From Rheinheimera aquimaris (lineage in GTDB: Bacteria > Pseudomonadota > Gammaproteobacteria > Enterobacterales > Alteromonadaceae): 64,000 bases of DNA. This document shows positions 47,512 to 55,103 of this stretch, in pieces. Position 1 is the first letter of the stretch. Each line of letters begins with the position of its first letter. The notes beneath the pieces were generated by a model. That model did no database searches. It was given only the letters and a program-made list of their open reading frames with translations, and had not been told where the DNA came from. The stretch lies in NCBI RefSeq assembly GCF_020531985.1, contig NZ_JAJAVQ010000004.1, positions 496,001 to 560,000 on the forward strand, given 5' to 3'. Position numbers and translations under genes: made by a program.

Positions 47512-47836
47512 GTATCATAATATCAACTTGGCGCCAGTCATCTCTGTTTGAAATCAGGATCCGTACGCGGTTGCCGCTTACCGTAAAGTACAATTGCTCG
47601 CGACCATAATGCTGCTGGGTCATATCAGGTTGACCAAGCTGCTGGATATAATAGTCACGCAAGGCCGATTCACTTTGCTGGCTGAAAAAGCTCAGTACAG
47701 CCGGCATTTTGTTATCCAGACGGGCAAACTCCCGTGCATCGGTCGGGACCGGGATTTGATAAAAGTCATTGCCGTAGCTTTTAGCTGAAAAGCCGAAAAG
47801 GATAAAAGCTACACTCAGAAAAGCCACTAAGCGCAT
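47504..47836 (-). CDS. Small exported protein of unknown function
   Basis: This 110-residue protein has a signal peptide (MRLVAFLSVAFILFGFSAKSYG, cleavage near residue 22). A mature part of about 88 residues has no Cys. PTDAREFARLDNKMPAVLSFFSQQSESALRDYYIQQLG looks helical, and REQLYFTVSGNRVRILISNRDDWRQVDIMIQ looks like beta strands, a possible small alpha/beta periplasmic domain. I do not recognise the family. A good frame and signal peptide support a real gene. It lies between motY and a response-regulator pair, but no link can be shown. Confidence 0.75.
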   Translation of the reverse strand: MRLVAFLSVAFILFGFSAKSYGNDFYQIPVPTDAREFARLDNKMPAVLSFFSQQSESALRDYYIQQLGQPDMTQQHYGREQLYFTVSGNRVRILISNRDDWRQVDIMIQN

Positions 47837-47905
47837 GATATTTCCTTATTTTAATTTGTTTTGTTTTATCTACCTTAACAAATTTTTTTCCAGCGCGCCG
47901 CAAGA

Positions 47906-48331
47906 TTATACTGTATTGAGCTGCACAGGCTGTGGCTGAGTACGTTTTTCAAATAAACGCATCGCAGACAGTATTTTATCGCCACTAAAGGGTTTAACGA
48001 TAAAGGTCGCGGCGCCGGCAGCTATGCTTTGTTGCACATTTTCCAGTGTGCTAAAGCCACTGATCATCGCAACAAAGCACTCCGGGCGTTCTTGCTTAAA
48101 CTTTTTCAGCAGCTCCAGACCAGAGCTGTCCGGCAGTTCAATATCGAGAAAAACCAAATCTGGCGGTTGAACATTAAAAATTGTCAGCGCTGATGATGCA
48201 TTATGCGCGTTAAAAAAGCTGAATGTAGTGTGCTTTAACAGCTTACTGCTGGTCAATGCCATGATGTTGTTACGTAGCAGTTGCCGGCTGTAGTCTACAT
48301 CGTCAACCAGTAAAATCTTTGGTTCACGCAT
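47906..48331 (-). CDS. Single-domain response regulator
   Basis: This 141-residue protein is a stand-alone receiver domain: ILLVDDVDYSRQLL with acidic residues at 10-11, phospho-acceptor Asp63 in LVFLDIELPDSSGLELL, and Lys in TFIVKPFSGDKI. It lacks an output domain and so resembles CheY-type or phosphorelay intermediates. GGAGA lies 7 bases before the ATG at 48331, and its start overlaps the end of the upstream receiver-Hpt gene by 8 bases, so the two proteins probably work in one relay. Confidence 0.9.
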   Translation of the reverse strand: MREPKILLVDDVDYSRQLLRNNIMALTSSKLLKHTTFSFFNAHNASSALTIFNVQPPDLVFLDIELPDSSGLELLKKFKQERPECFVAMISGFSTLENVQQSIAAGAATFIVKPFSGDKILSAMRLFEKRTQPQPVQLNTV

Positions 48332-48959
48332 TACGGTCTCCAAACTGCTGAATAAATTCAGCAAAATACTGACAACTGTGTTTTAGTTCATCCATCGGGG
48401 CGTCTGAAAGCAACTGCTGCTGCAGTTTGTCAGCCAGTTCAGCGAGGGTTGCCTCACCAAAGCTGGCGGCTCCGCCTTTAATTTTGTGGCAGATCTGGCG
48501 CAGGGTTTCACGTTGTCCTGCAGTTAACGCATTATCAAACTCGACGCTTAATTGCCGCAGGTTCTGATAAAACAGTGTAATCAGTTCGGTATCCAGTACT
48601 AAAGCCACGGATTTGTGTTGCGGGGTTTGTTGCAGCAGATCCGCCAGCAGCTGAATATCAACCGGCTTAGGGAGCACCTGATTAAAACCGCTGTCTGCAA
48701 TGTCGTCGGCAGACATCGCAAAAATGGGCCTGTCGTAGCCAAGCCGCCTTAACATGTGCATTGCAGTGAGACCGTCACACACCGGCATCTGAATGTCCAT
48801 CAGCAGGATGTCATACTGATAACTTAATGCTTCGGTGACGGCTTCTGCACCATCAGGCACCGCTTTAGTTTGCATACCAAGGTTTCGACACTGAGCTTCA
48901 AGCAAAGTGCGCATAAAGTTATCGTCTTCGGCAATCAGTATTTGTTTTGTTTGGCTCAT
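48324..48959 (-). CDS. Response regulator with C-terminal Hpt domain
   Basis: This 211-residue protein joins a receiver domain (Asp55 in ILLMDIQMPVCDGLTAM, Lys98 in LPKPV) to a histidine phosphotransfer domain (phospho-His158 in ICHKIKGGAASFG). It can therefore pass phosphate between aspartate and histidine, and with the overlapping single-domain regulator it makes a compact phosphorelay. No sensor kinase is adjacent, so the source kinase is elsewhere. The gene lies 33 bases from the mnmC stop on the same strand and may be co-transcribed with it. Confidence 0.9.
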   Translation of the reverse strand: MSQTKQILIAEDDNFMRTLLEAQCRNLGMQTKAVPDGAEAVTEALSYQYDILLMDIQMPVCDGLTAMHMLRRLGYDRPIFAMSADDIADSGFNQVLPKPVDIQLLADLLQQTPQHKSVALVLDTELITLFYQNLRQLSVEFDNALTAGQRETLRQICHKIKGGAASFGEATLAELADKLQQQLLSDAPMDELKHSCQYFAEFIQQFGDRNA

Positions 48960-48992
48960 ATTCGTCTCTGTAAACGCAACAACAGCGCCAGG

Positions 48993-50840
48993 CTAGAACC
49001 GGTTTGCGCTTAGCCTGTTAATAAGTGACAGATTTAACGGTAGAGGTTCTGCACAAATTTGGCAAGCCAGTAATTCAGCCAGCAATGGTGACAGCATAAT
49101 GCCTCTGGCACCTAAAGCGCCAAACAAATAAAGCCCTGGCTGGTCTGTTACCGTGCCGACAACCGGCAAATGATCTGGCAGGGTTGCCCTGAATGCTGCT
49201 GCAGCACCGGTAATTTCAGTGTCTTCAAGCCACTCTGGATGCTGTAGCTGAGCCTGTGCCAGTTGCAGGTTTTCCTGATCGTCCTGCTCTGTTATTACTG
49301 ATTCTGTTGATAAGCGGTCAAAAGTAGCGCCGATACAATGCAGCCCCTGCCACTGTGGTGTGATGTAGCCTTTATGGCAAAGTACGGTTTTAAGGGGCGC
49401 CATTGCAGCCTGTTTTATATGGCTGACCTGGCCACGGATTTTATTCAGAGGTAGTACTTTACTCTGGTCAAAACTTGCCAGTTTACTGCCGCATGCCAGC
49501 ACTAATTTTGTTGCGCTGATTTCGCCTGTGTTGGTTGTGAGGAGCCAGGCGTCTTGTTGGCGGGTGAGCGCGGCAACATGGCAGTTCAGGCTAACGCGGA
49601 ACTCGGCTTGCTGCTGCAGAAAATACAATGCCTGCTGACAAAACTGCTGCGGACTGAGCCAGCCAGCCAATGGATAGTAGATGCCACTATGGTTAACGGG
49701 TAACCCGGCTATCACTGAAGCCTGGTTTGCAGTTGCCGCCCTGACAAGCGACTCTGGCCACAGCGCTTTATCGATTAGCTTTTGCTGGCGCTGCTGCAAC
49801 TGCTCGTTGGTAGCCAGATGCAATAACCCACACCAGTCCATCGCAAAATTAAGCCCTGCGTTGTGCCAGCGCTGGTAAAACTGTCTGGCATATAAAAAGG
49901 CCAGCGCATGGAGCTGGCTTTCCGGTGTCAGGTTAGCATGCAGGTTAGGGTAAACCGCGCCCTGGCGGTTTTGCGAAGCTTGGGCTGCGATGTTGTCATC
50001 TTCGCAAATCAGGTGTACTGCAATACCTCGTTGGATCAGCGCCAGAGCAGTGCACATTGAGGCTATGCCACCGCCGATAATCGTCACTTCCAGCGTTTCA
50101 GGCTCGGCTAGCGCAGCAGATAACTCCATCCGGGCGGTTAACATTTCGCGTTTTCGGCCAAAGCCTTTTACTTTGGCCACAGTAAATCCCGCTTGTTGCA
50201 AGCCTCGCTTGACGAGGCCGGCAGAAGTGAAAGTAGCAACAGTGGTGCCGCTGTAGCTGAGTCTGGCTAAATTGGTAAATAACTCAGGTTGCCACATGTC
50301 TGGGTTTTTGCTTGGCGCAAAACCATCAAGATAAATCGCATCAGCGCGGCTGTTAATCTCTGGCAGTAAGGTGTTTACATCACCAAGCCACAAATCCAGT
50401 ATGACACTGCCGTTGTCAAAACTCATTCGGTGACAACCACTTAATGGCAACGGGTAGGCTGCCAGCAATAGCTGGCACAGCTCTGACAGTTCAGTGTGTA
50501 TAGCCAGTGCGCGGGTCAGATCATTTAAGCTTAACGGGAACTTCTCAAAGCTGCTGAAATACAGGCGCTGGCAGGTCGCAGCAGGGAACTGCTGCCGGTG
50601 CTGGCGAAAACGTTGCCAGGTCAGAAGAAAGTTAGCGCCTGTGCCAAAACCGGTTTCAATAATATGAAAGGCACTGCCGGTATGGTTTTGCCAGCGCTGT
50701 GGTAAACCATTGTGCAGCAGAAATACGTAATCCGTTTCTGCCATACCGCCGTCATTAGAAAAATAGACATCGTCAAAGTCAGAAGCTACCGGCGTACCTT
50801 GTTCATTAAAGTGTATTTTAGCGTTGCTAAGCTCGGACAT
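48993..50840 (-). CDS. mnmC: MnmC, bifunctional tRNA mnm5s2U enzyme
   Basis: MnmC completes 5-methylaminomethyl-2-thiouridine at tRNA wobble position 34. The 615-residue protein has an N-terminal SAM methyltransferase domain (HIIETGFGTGANFLLTWQRF, AIYLDGFAPSKNPDMW, GFGRKREML) and a C-terminal FAD oxidoreductase domain. The latter has the dinucleotide motif VTIIGGGIASMCTALALIQRGI and GGIASM...ASQNRQGAVYPNLHANLTPES, with a late GALGARGIMLSPL. mnmC divergent from fabB is also the E. coli arrangement. The ATG at 50840 is preferred over a GTG five codons upstream; neither has a clear ribosome site. Confidence 0.95.
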   Translation of the reverse strand: MSELSNAKIHFNEQGTPVASDFDDVYFSNDGGMAETDYVFLLHNGLPQRWQNHTGSAFHIIETGFGTGANFLLTWQRFRQHRQQFPAATCQRLYFSSFEKFPLSLNDLTRALAIHTELSELCQLLLAAYPLPLSGCHRMSFDNGSVILDLWLGDVNTLLPEINSRADAIYLDGFAPSKNPDMWQPELFTNLARLSYSGTTVATFTSAGLVKRGLQQAGFTVAKVKGFGRKREMLTARMELSAALAEPETLEVTIIGGGIASMCTALALIQRGIAVHLICEDDNIAAQASQNRQGAVYPNLHANLTPESQLHALAFLYARQFYQRWHNAGLNFAMDWCGLLHLATNEQLQQRQQKLIDKALWPESLVRAATANQASVIAGLPVNHSGIYYPLAGWLSPQQFCQQALYFLQQQAEFRVSLNCHVAALTRQQDAWLLTTNTGEISATKLVLACGSKLASFDQSKVLPLNKIRGQVSHIKQAAMAPLKTVLCHKGYITPQWQGLHCIGATFDRLSTESVITEQDDQENLQLAQAQLQHPEWLEDTEITGAAAAFRATLPDHLPVVGTVTDQPGLYLFGALGARGIMLSPLLAELLACQICAEPLPLNLSLINRLSANRF

Positions 50841-50904
50841 AGACTGCGGATCCACAACAAAATTCGGCTTGTAGTTTACCTTAAGCTACCGCAGAATTGG
50901 AAAC

Positions 50905-50922
50905 AGAGTACAAGTGTGCGCT
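50905..50922. promoter_or_regulatory. Candidate FabR operator upstream of fabB
   Basis: An 18-base site AGAGTACA-AGTGTGCGCT closely resembles the E. coli FabR operator as I remember it (AGCGTACA-CGTGTTCGCT, 15 of 18). It lies about 95 bases before fabB, with a TACAAT -10-like box at 50954. Confidence 0.5.
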
Positions 50923-51014
50923 GAAAGCTGACCACTTTCGGTCACAAAGTCCGTACAATGACGCACAGTATTATTTTAAAGGTACCGGCAGTGGCCCGGT
51001 CTGTGGGAGTTAGC

Positions 51015-52229
51015 ATGAAAAGAGCAGTAATCACAGGTATTGGTATTGTTTCCAGTATCGGCAATAATAAAGACGAAGTGCTGGCGTCGTTAAAGGCTGG
51101 ACGCTCCGGTATTACGCGTTCTGAAGAGTTTGCCGAGCTGGGACTGCGCTCTCAGGTGTGGGGTAATATCAAACTGGATCCGGCAGAGCTGATTGACCGT
51201 AAAGCCATGCGTTTTATGGGTGATGCTGCTGCCTATGCGTATCTTGCGATGCAGGAAGCGATGCAGGACGCCGGTTTTACTGAAGAGCAAATCTCTAGTC
51301 CGCGCATTGGTCTGGTAGCAGGGTCTGGTGGCGCTTCATCAAAAGTACAGGTTGAAGCCGCTGATATTTTGCGTGAGAAAGGTGTTAAACGCGTCGGCCC
51401 TTATGCGGTACCTAAGACAATGTCCAGTACCTGTTCCGCCTGTCTGGCAACACCCTTTAAAATTAAAGGCGTGAATTATTCAATTAGCTCGGCTTGTGCC
51501 ACCAGTGCGCACTGTATCGGCCATGCGGTAGAGCTGATCCAACTTGGCAAGCAGGATGTCATCTTTGCCGGTGGTGGTGAAGAAGTACACTGGACGCTGG
51601 CAATGGAGTTTGACGCCATGGGCGCATTGTCAACCAAGTACAATGACACACCTGAACTTGCATCCCGTACTTATGATGCGAACCGTGATGGCTTTGTCAT
51701 CAGTGGCGGTGGCGGTATGGTGGTGGTTGAAGAGCTGGAGCATGCACTGGCGCGCGGTGCGACCATTTATGCCGAGATTGTGGGTTATGGTGCAACCTCT
51801 GACGGTTATGACATGGTCGCCCCAAGTGGTGAAGGCGCCGTGCGATGTATGCAGATGGCGATGCAGGGGGTAACGGCAGAGGTTGACTATGTAAACACCC
51901 ACGGTACCAGTACCCCTGTTGGCGATGTGAAAGAGCTGGGCGCTATTCAGCAGGTGTTTGCCGGTAAATCACCGGCTATCAGTGCGACCAAAGCTATGAC
52001 GGGCCATGCGCTGGGTGCAGCCGGTGTGCATGAAGCTATATACTCGCTGCTGATGATGAAGCATAACTTTATTGCGCCTTCTATCAATATTGGCGAGCTG
52101 GACGAAGCGGCGCAAGGCTTGAATATAGTGACTGCTGCTAAAGCAGCTGAACTGAATACGGTAATGTCTAACAGCTTTGGTTTTGGTGGCACCAACGCCA
52201 CGCTGGTGATGCAAAAATACCGCGGCTAA
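51015..52229 (+). CDS. fabB: FabB, beta-ketoacyl-ACP synthase I
   Basis: FabB performs chain elongation and is required for unsaturated fatty acids. The 404-residue length matches E. coli (406). The N-terminus is [22 protein letters not shown]. The catalytic Cys is in [16 protein letters not shown], and the two His are in [15 protein letters not shown] and [34 protein letters not shown] ends the fold. GGGAG lies 6 bases before the ATG at 51015; a longer in-frame start at 50958 falls in the promoter region and is unlikely. A terminator follows. Confidence 0.97.
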   Translation: MKRAVITGIGIVSSIGNNKDEVLASLKAGRSGITRSEEFAELGLRSQVWGNIKLDPAELIDRKAMRFMGDAAAYAYLAMQEAMQDAGFTEEQISSPRIGLVAGSGGASSKVQVEAADILREKGVKRVGPYAVPKTMSSTCSACLATPFKIKGVNYSISSACATSAHCIGHAVELIQLGKQDVIFAGGGEEVHWTLAMEFDAMGALSTKYNDTPELASRTYDANRDGFVISGGGGMVVVEELEHALARGATIYAEIVGYGATSDGYDMVAPSGEGAVRCMQMAMQGVTAEVDYVNTHGTSTPVGDVKELGAIQQVFAGKSPAISATKAMTGHALGAAGVHEAIYSLLMMKHNFIAPSINIGELDEAAQGLNIVTAAKAAELNTVMSNSFGFGGTNATLVMQKYRG

Positions 52230-52249
52230 GTACGCATGAGTTGTAGATA

Positions 52250-52279
52250 AAAAAACGGGCGCTGTAAGCGCCCGTTTTT
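52250..52279. terminator. Bidirectional terminator between fabB and the PA3496-like gene
   Basis: AAAAACGGGCGC / GCGCCCGTTTTT around TGTAA. Tracts on both sides suit termination of both convergent genes. Confidence 0.93.
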
Positions 52280-52472
52280 ATGCTTCATCGTCTTCCAGAT
52301 CCCAGTCATCCAGCAACTGGCGCAAACGTTTTTGCTCCAGTAAATCATCGATACGCCGGCGGGCTTCAAGCTTCTGTTTGGCCTTGCTGTCCTTGGGCGA
52401 TAGTTCTTTTATAATTTCATTGTCTTCTGATAAATCTTCCAACTCAAACTCGTTGCTTTCTACCTGTGACAT
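52278..52472 (-). CDS. PA3496-family small acidic/basic protein
   Basis: This 64-residue protein has an acidic N-terminal half (EFELEDLSEDNEIIKEL) and a basic helix KQKLEARRRIDDLLEQKRLRQLL, ending in DDWDLEDDEA. The ARRRIDDLLE-x2-RL pattern matches the PA3496 family, described as putative envelope integrity proteins. It has no membrane segment or signal peptide. The terminator shared with fabB overlaps its stop. The gshB gene lies 85 bases upstream on the same strand. Confidence 0.7.
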   Translation of the reverse strand: MSQVESNEFELEDLSEDNEIIKELSPKDSKAKQKLEARRRIDDLLEQKRLRQLLDDWDLEDDEA

Positions 52473-52557
52473 AAGCGCACCTCAGATTTTTTTGCCTATT
52501 TACCGAGATTTACCGGTTAAAAACAGTGAATTATTTTTTCAAAGACGATAAAAATTT

Positions 52558-53598
52558 TCAATTAAGCGCTTCAGCCTCGGTCAGCAAGGGTCTGAACACC
52601 TGCTTACGCGGTGACAAATGCGATTTAGTGCTAACCATATGTTCAATAAAATCAATTACTTTTTCTTGCAATCTGACACCGTTCAGCCGGTTGATTCTGG
52701 CGATGCCGCCGGGGCTCATCACATTCACTTCAATCAGTTTGCCGTTGATCACATCAATGCCGGCAAAAAATAAGCCGTCACGTACCAGCTTGGGGCCAAT
52801 GTGCGCGCAAAGCCGCTTTTCCCGTTCGGTCAGCTGATATTTGATTACACTGCCGCCAGCATGCACATTGGAGCGTACGTCGTCCGGCGGCGGAATGCGG
52901 CGCATTGCACCTATGGCTTTGCCGTTGAGCATCAGAATACGGATATCGCCAAGCTCGGCGCCTTCAACGTATTCCTGCAAAATCACGTAGTTGCCACGCT
53001 CCTGATCGCCGATATAAAAATCCAGCAGTGAGCGGGCACTTTGTGCGGCAGATTTTTCCAGCAAAATAACGCCTTTGCCGCCGTAGCCGTTCAACGGTTT
53101 CAATACCATTTTATCATTTGGCGATTCAGCTAGTACCCGCGCCAGATAGTCTTTATCTTTTGATACATGCGTCACCGGAATAAATTCGTTATCCGGATCA
53201 TGTAAAGATGCCGTATACATTTTATTGTTAGCGATACGAACACCATCTAAATCGTTCATGATAAAGGTGTCTTCACGCACCGAGTCCAGAAAGTTCAGCA
53301 CAATGGGGTCAAGCGGCGGGTTCAGCCGGATAAAAATAGCGTCAAAGGCCGCCAGTGGCAGCTTCTGCTGGTTAAACTGTGCATTGCGGTAAAAACTGGC
53401 AATATTACTGGAGATTTTCTGCCCTTTGACAAACACTTTGCAAAACGCCTGCGCGATGCTGTCGCGCACCGTCAGGTTAGTCGCATGCGTAATAGCAACC
53501 GTATGGCCACGACTCACTGCCTCGTGGATCATCCGGATAGTGCTGTCGCCATCGGGGTAAACTTTGTCCCACGAGTACATTAGAAAACAAATTCGCAT
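52558..53598 (-). CDS. gshB: Glutathione synthetase-type ATP-grasp ligase
   Basis: This 346-residue ATP-grasp enzyme most likely joins gamma-glutamylcysteine and glycine to make glutathione. GshB-like segments are FIRLNPPLDPIVLNFLD, KMVLKPLNGYGGKGVILLEK (ATP-grasp glycine loop), VILQEYVEGAELGDIRILMLNGKAIGAMRRIP, NVHAGGSVIKYQLTEREK and FFAGIDVINGKLIEVNVMSPGGI. The N- and C-terminal parts differ from E. coli GshB and the protein is about 30 residues longer, so it belongs to a divergent branch; another ATP-grasp ligase role is possible. The start MRICFLMYSWDKVYPDGDST is clear. Confidence 0.75.
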   Translation of the reverse strand: MRICFLMYSWDKVYPDGDSTIRMIHEAVSRGHTVAITHATNLTVRDSIAQAFCKVFVKGQKISSNIASFYRNAQFNQQKLPLAAFDAIFIRLNPPLDPIVLNFLDSVREDTFIMNDLDGVRIANNKMYTASLHDPDNEFIPVTHVSKDKDYLARVLAESPNDKMVLKPLNGYGGKGVILLEKSAAQSARSLLDFYIGDQERGNYVILQEYVEGAELGDIRILMLNGKAIGAMRRIPPPDDVRSNVHAGGSVIKYQLTEREKRLCAHIGPKLVRDGLFFAGIDVINGKLIEVNVMSPGGIARINRLNGVRLQEKVIDFIEHMVSTKSHLSPRKQVFRPLLTEAEALN

Positions 53599-53716
53599 AA
53601 CGTTCTCTGCATCAATATCGTTGGCTAAGCATAAAAGAGCCGCCGGAAAAAGGAAGCGGATGATAGCTTAGCGGTAAAAAAACACACGTGAAATTTGTAT
53701 TAATCTGCGCTGGTTT

Positions 53717-53744
53717 GCATCCAACTCATCAAGTCCGGCGTATT
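53717..53744 (+). promoter_or_regulatory. Candidate ECF-sigma promoter of the sigma/anti-sigma operon
   Basis: GCATCC is followed after 16 bases by CGTATT, 30 bases before the sigma start codon. The same GCATCC-N16-CGT pattern occurs before the DUF4331 gene at nearly the same distance, which suggests autoregulation by this sigma factor. Confidence 0.6.
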
Positions 53745-53773
53745 AGGTTTAGGACATCATCACAGGGTACAGC

Positions 53774-54316
53774 ATGGAACAGTCACAACAACAATTACTG
53801 CAATGGCTCTTTGCGACCGCACAAGGTAATAAACAGGCGTTTGAGCAGTTGTATCAGGCCACATCAGGCAAGCTTTTTTCAGTTAGTCTGCACTTACTCC
53901 GGCGCAATGATTGGGCTGAAGATGTGTTGCAGGACGCTTATGTCCGTATTTGGCACAATGCGGGTGATTATCATGCTGAAAAAGGTAGCGTGATGAGCTG
54001 GATGATTAGTATTACCCGGTACCGGGCACTGGATTTGCTTAAATCCCGTCGGGTAAAAGCTGAACATCTGGATTTAAGTGAAGAATTACCTGATGAGGTA
54101 CAGCCGGGGGAGGCAATTGGCTTGGTCCGGGACAAGGTTAAGCTGGACGACTGTATGCAGGGGTTAGCTGATGAGCACCGGCAGTCTATCCAGCTGGCTT
54201 ACTTTAACGGGCTGAGCCATCAGGAAATTACGGCCCATACCGGCTCACCGCTTGGCTCAGTAAAAAGCTGGATTAGGCGAGGTTTAACGCAGTTAAAGAG
54301 GTGCCTGGAAGCATGA
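53774..54316 (+). CDS. ECF-family RNA polymerase sigma factor
   Basis: This 180-residue sigma factor has region 2 (FEQLYQATSGKLFSVSLHLLRRNDWAEDVLQDAYVRIWHNAGDYH, then MSWMISITRYRALDLLKSRR, about residues 23-92). Region 4 (CMQGLADEHRQSIQLAYFNGLSHQEITAHTGSPLGSVKSWIRRGLTQLK) ends at about residue 175. It lacks regions 1 and 3, as ECF sigmas do. Its TGA overlaps the anti-sigma ATG by 4 bases. The pattern resembles the SigK/RskA-linked group. The likely targets are its own operon and the DUF4331 gene, through a shared promoter motif. Confidence 0.93.
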   Translation: MEQSQQQLLQWLFATAQGNKQAFEQLYQATSGKLFSVSLHLLRRNDWAEDVLQDAYVRIWHNAGDYHAEKGSVMSWMISITRYRALDLLKSRRVKAEHLDLSEELPDEVQPGEAIGLVRDKVKLDDCMQGLADEHRQSIQLAYFNGLSHQEITAHTGSPLGSVKSWIRRGLTQLKRCLEA

Positions 54317-54990
54317 AGTATCAGCAACAGGAACTACTCGACGCTCTGGCAGTCGATTTTATTCTCGGTGCCATGCGTGGCGGCGCCCGCAGGCGTTTTC
54401 AGCAGCTGATGATGGCCAGACCGGCAGTGCGCGAAACCGTATGGCGCTGGGAGCAGCATCTTAATCCGCTGGCCGAAGGCTTACCACCAACACCACCAAA
54501 TCCCGCTGTTTGGCAACGTATCCAGCAGCGATTGGGCTGGGTTGCGCCAACGGTTAGTGCACCACCTGTTTCATACCGGTCTGTCTGGCTTGGCCTGGCT
54601 TTTGCTGCTTCTGTCGCATTGGCAGCGGTGATGCTAAAACCGATGCTTAGCAGCATGCCACAGCAAGATATTGCGATGATCCAAAGCAGCGATGCCAAAG
54701 CCTGGTGGTTAATTAGCAAAGCGCAGCAGAAGCTGACGATAAAAGCTACGCCCGCCGTAGCGGCGGAAACAGCTAATGATTATGAACTTTGGATGCTGCC
54801 TGCAAATGGGCAGGCGCCAATATCTTTAGGGTTGCTGCCGCAGCAAGGTCAGCGCGAGCTCTCCTGGCCACAGGCAGCTGAAGGCCTGGCGATCGCGGCG
54901 TTAGCGGTAAGTCTGGAACCAAGGGGCGGTTCTGCAACCGGTGCACCGACCGGGCCGGTGTTGTTTACCGCGCAAATTGTTACGCTTTAA
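54313..54990 (+). CDS. Anti-sigma factor (RskA-like, single-pass)
   Basis: This 225-residue protein has a cytoplasmic N-terminal part (LLDALAVDFILGAMRGGARRRFQQLMMARPAVRETVWRWEQHLNPLAEGL) of the zinc-free anti-sigma type. One membrane segment follows (VWLGLAFAASVALAAVMLKPML, about residues 93-114), then a periplasmic RskA C-terminal domain with YELWMLPANGQAPISLGLLP and GPVLFTAQIV. It should hold the upstream ECF sigma until an envelope signal triggers release. The ATG overlaps the sigma stop (ATGA), which assures equal translation. A terminator follows. Confidence 0.9.
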   Translation: MKYQQQELLDALAVDFILGAMRGGARRRFQQLMMARPAVRETVWRWEQHLNPLAEGLPPTPPNPAVWQRIQQRLGWVAPTVSAPPVSYRSVWLGLAFAASVALAAVMLKPMLSSMPQQDIAMIQSSDAKAWWLISKAQQKLTIKATPAVAAETANDYELWMLPANGQAPISLGLLPQQGQRELSWPQAAEGLAIAALAVSLEPRGGSATGAPTGPVLFTAQIVTL

Positions 54991-55002
54991 CGCTGAAGAA
55001 AA

Positions 55003-55029
55003 CAAAAAACCGCTACGGCGGTTTTTTTA
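55003..55029 (+). terminator. Intrinsic terminator after the anti-sigma gene
   Basis: AAAAACCGC / GCGGTTTTTTT around TACG, 13 bases after the stop. It separates the sigma operon from the DUF4331 unit. Confidence 0.92.
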
Positions 55030-55043
55030 TTTTTACTTTTAGT

Positions 55044-55071
55044 GCATCCGGTTCAGTCAGTGAGTCGTTAC
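55044..55071 (+). promoter_or_regulatory. Candidate ECF-sigma promoter of the DUF4331 unit
   Basis: GCATCC-N16-CGTTAC lies 33 bases before the start codon and follows the terminator by 14 bases. Boxes and spacing match the site before the ECF sigma gene. Confidence 0.6.
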
Positions 55072-55103
55072 TTGGTGGCAACTTAAACTGAAGGATAACA
55101 GAA

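Noticed and set aside
53688-53993. 101-codon frame overlapping the ECF sigma start
   Set aside because: It is out of frame with sigma region 2, contains the candidate promoter and lacks a ribosome site.
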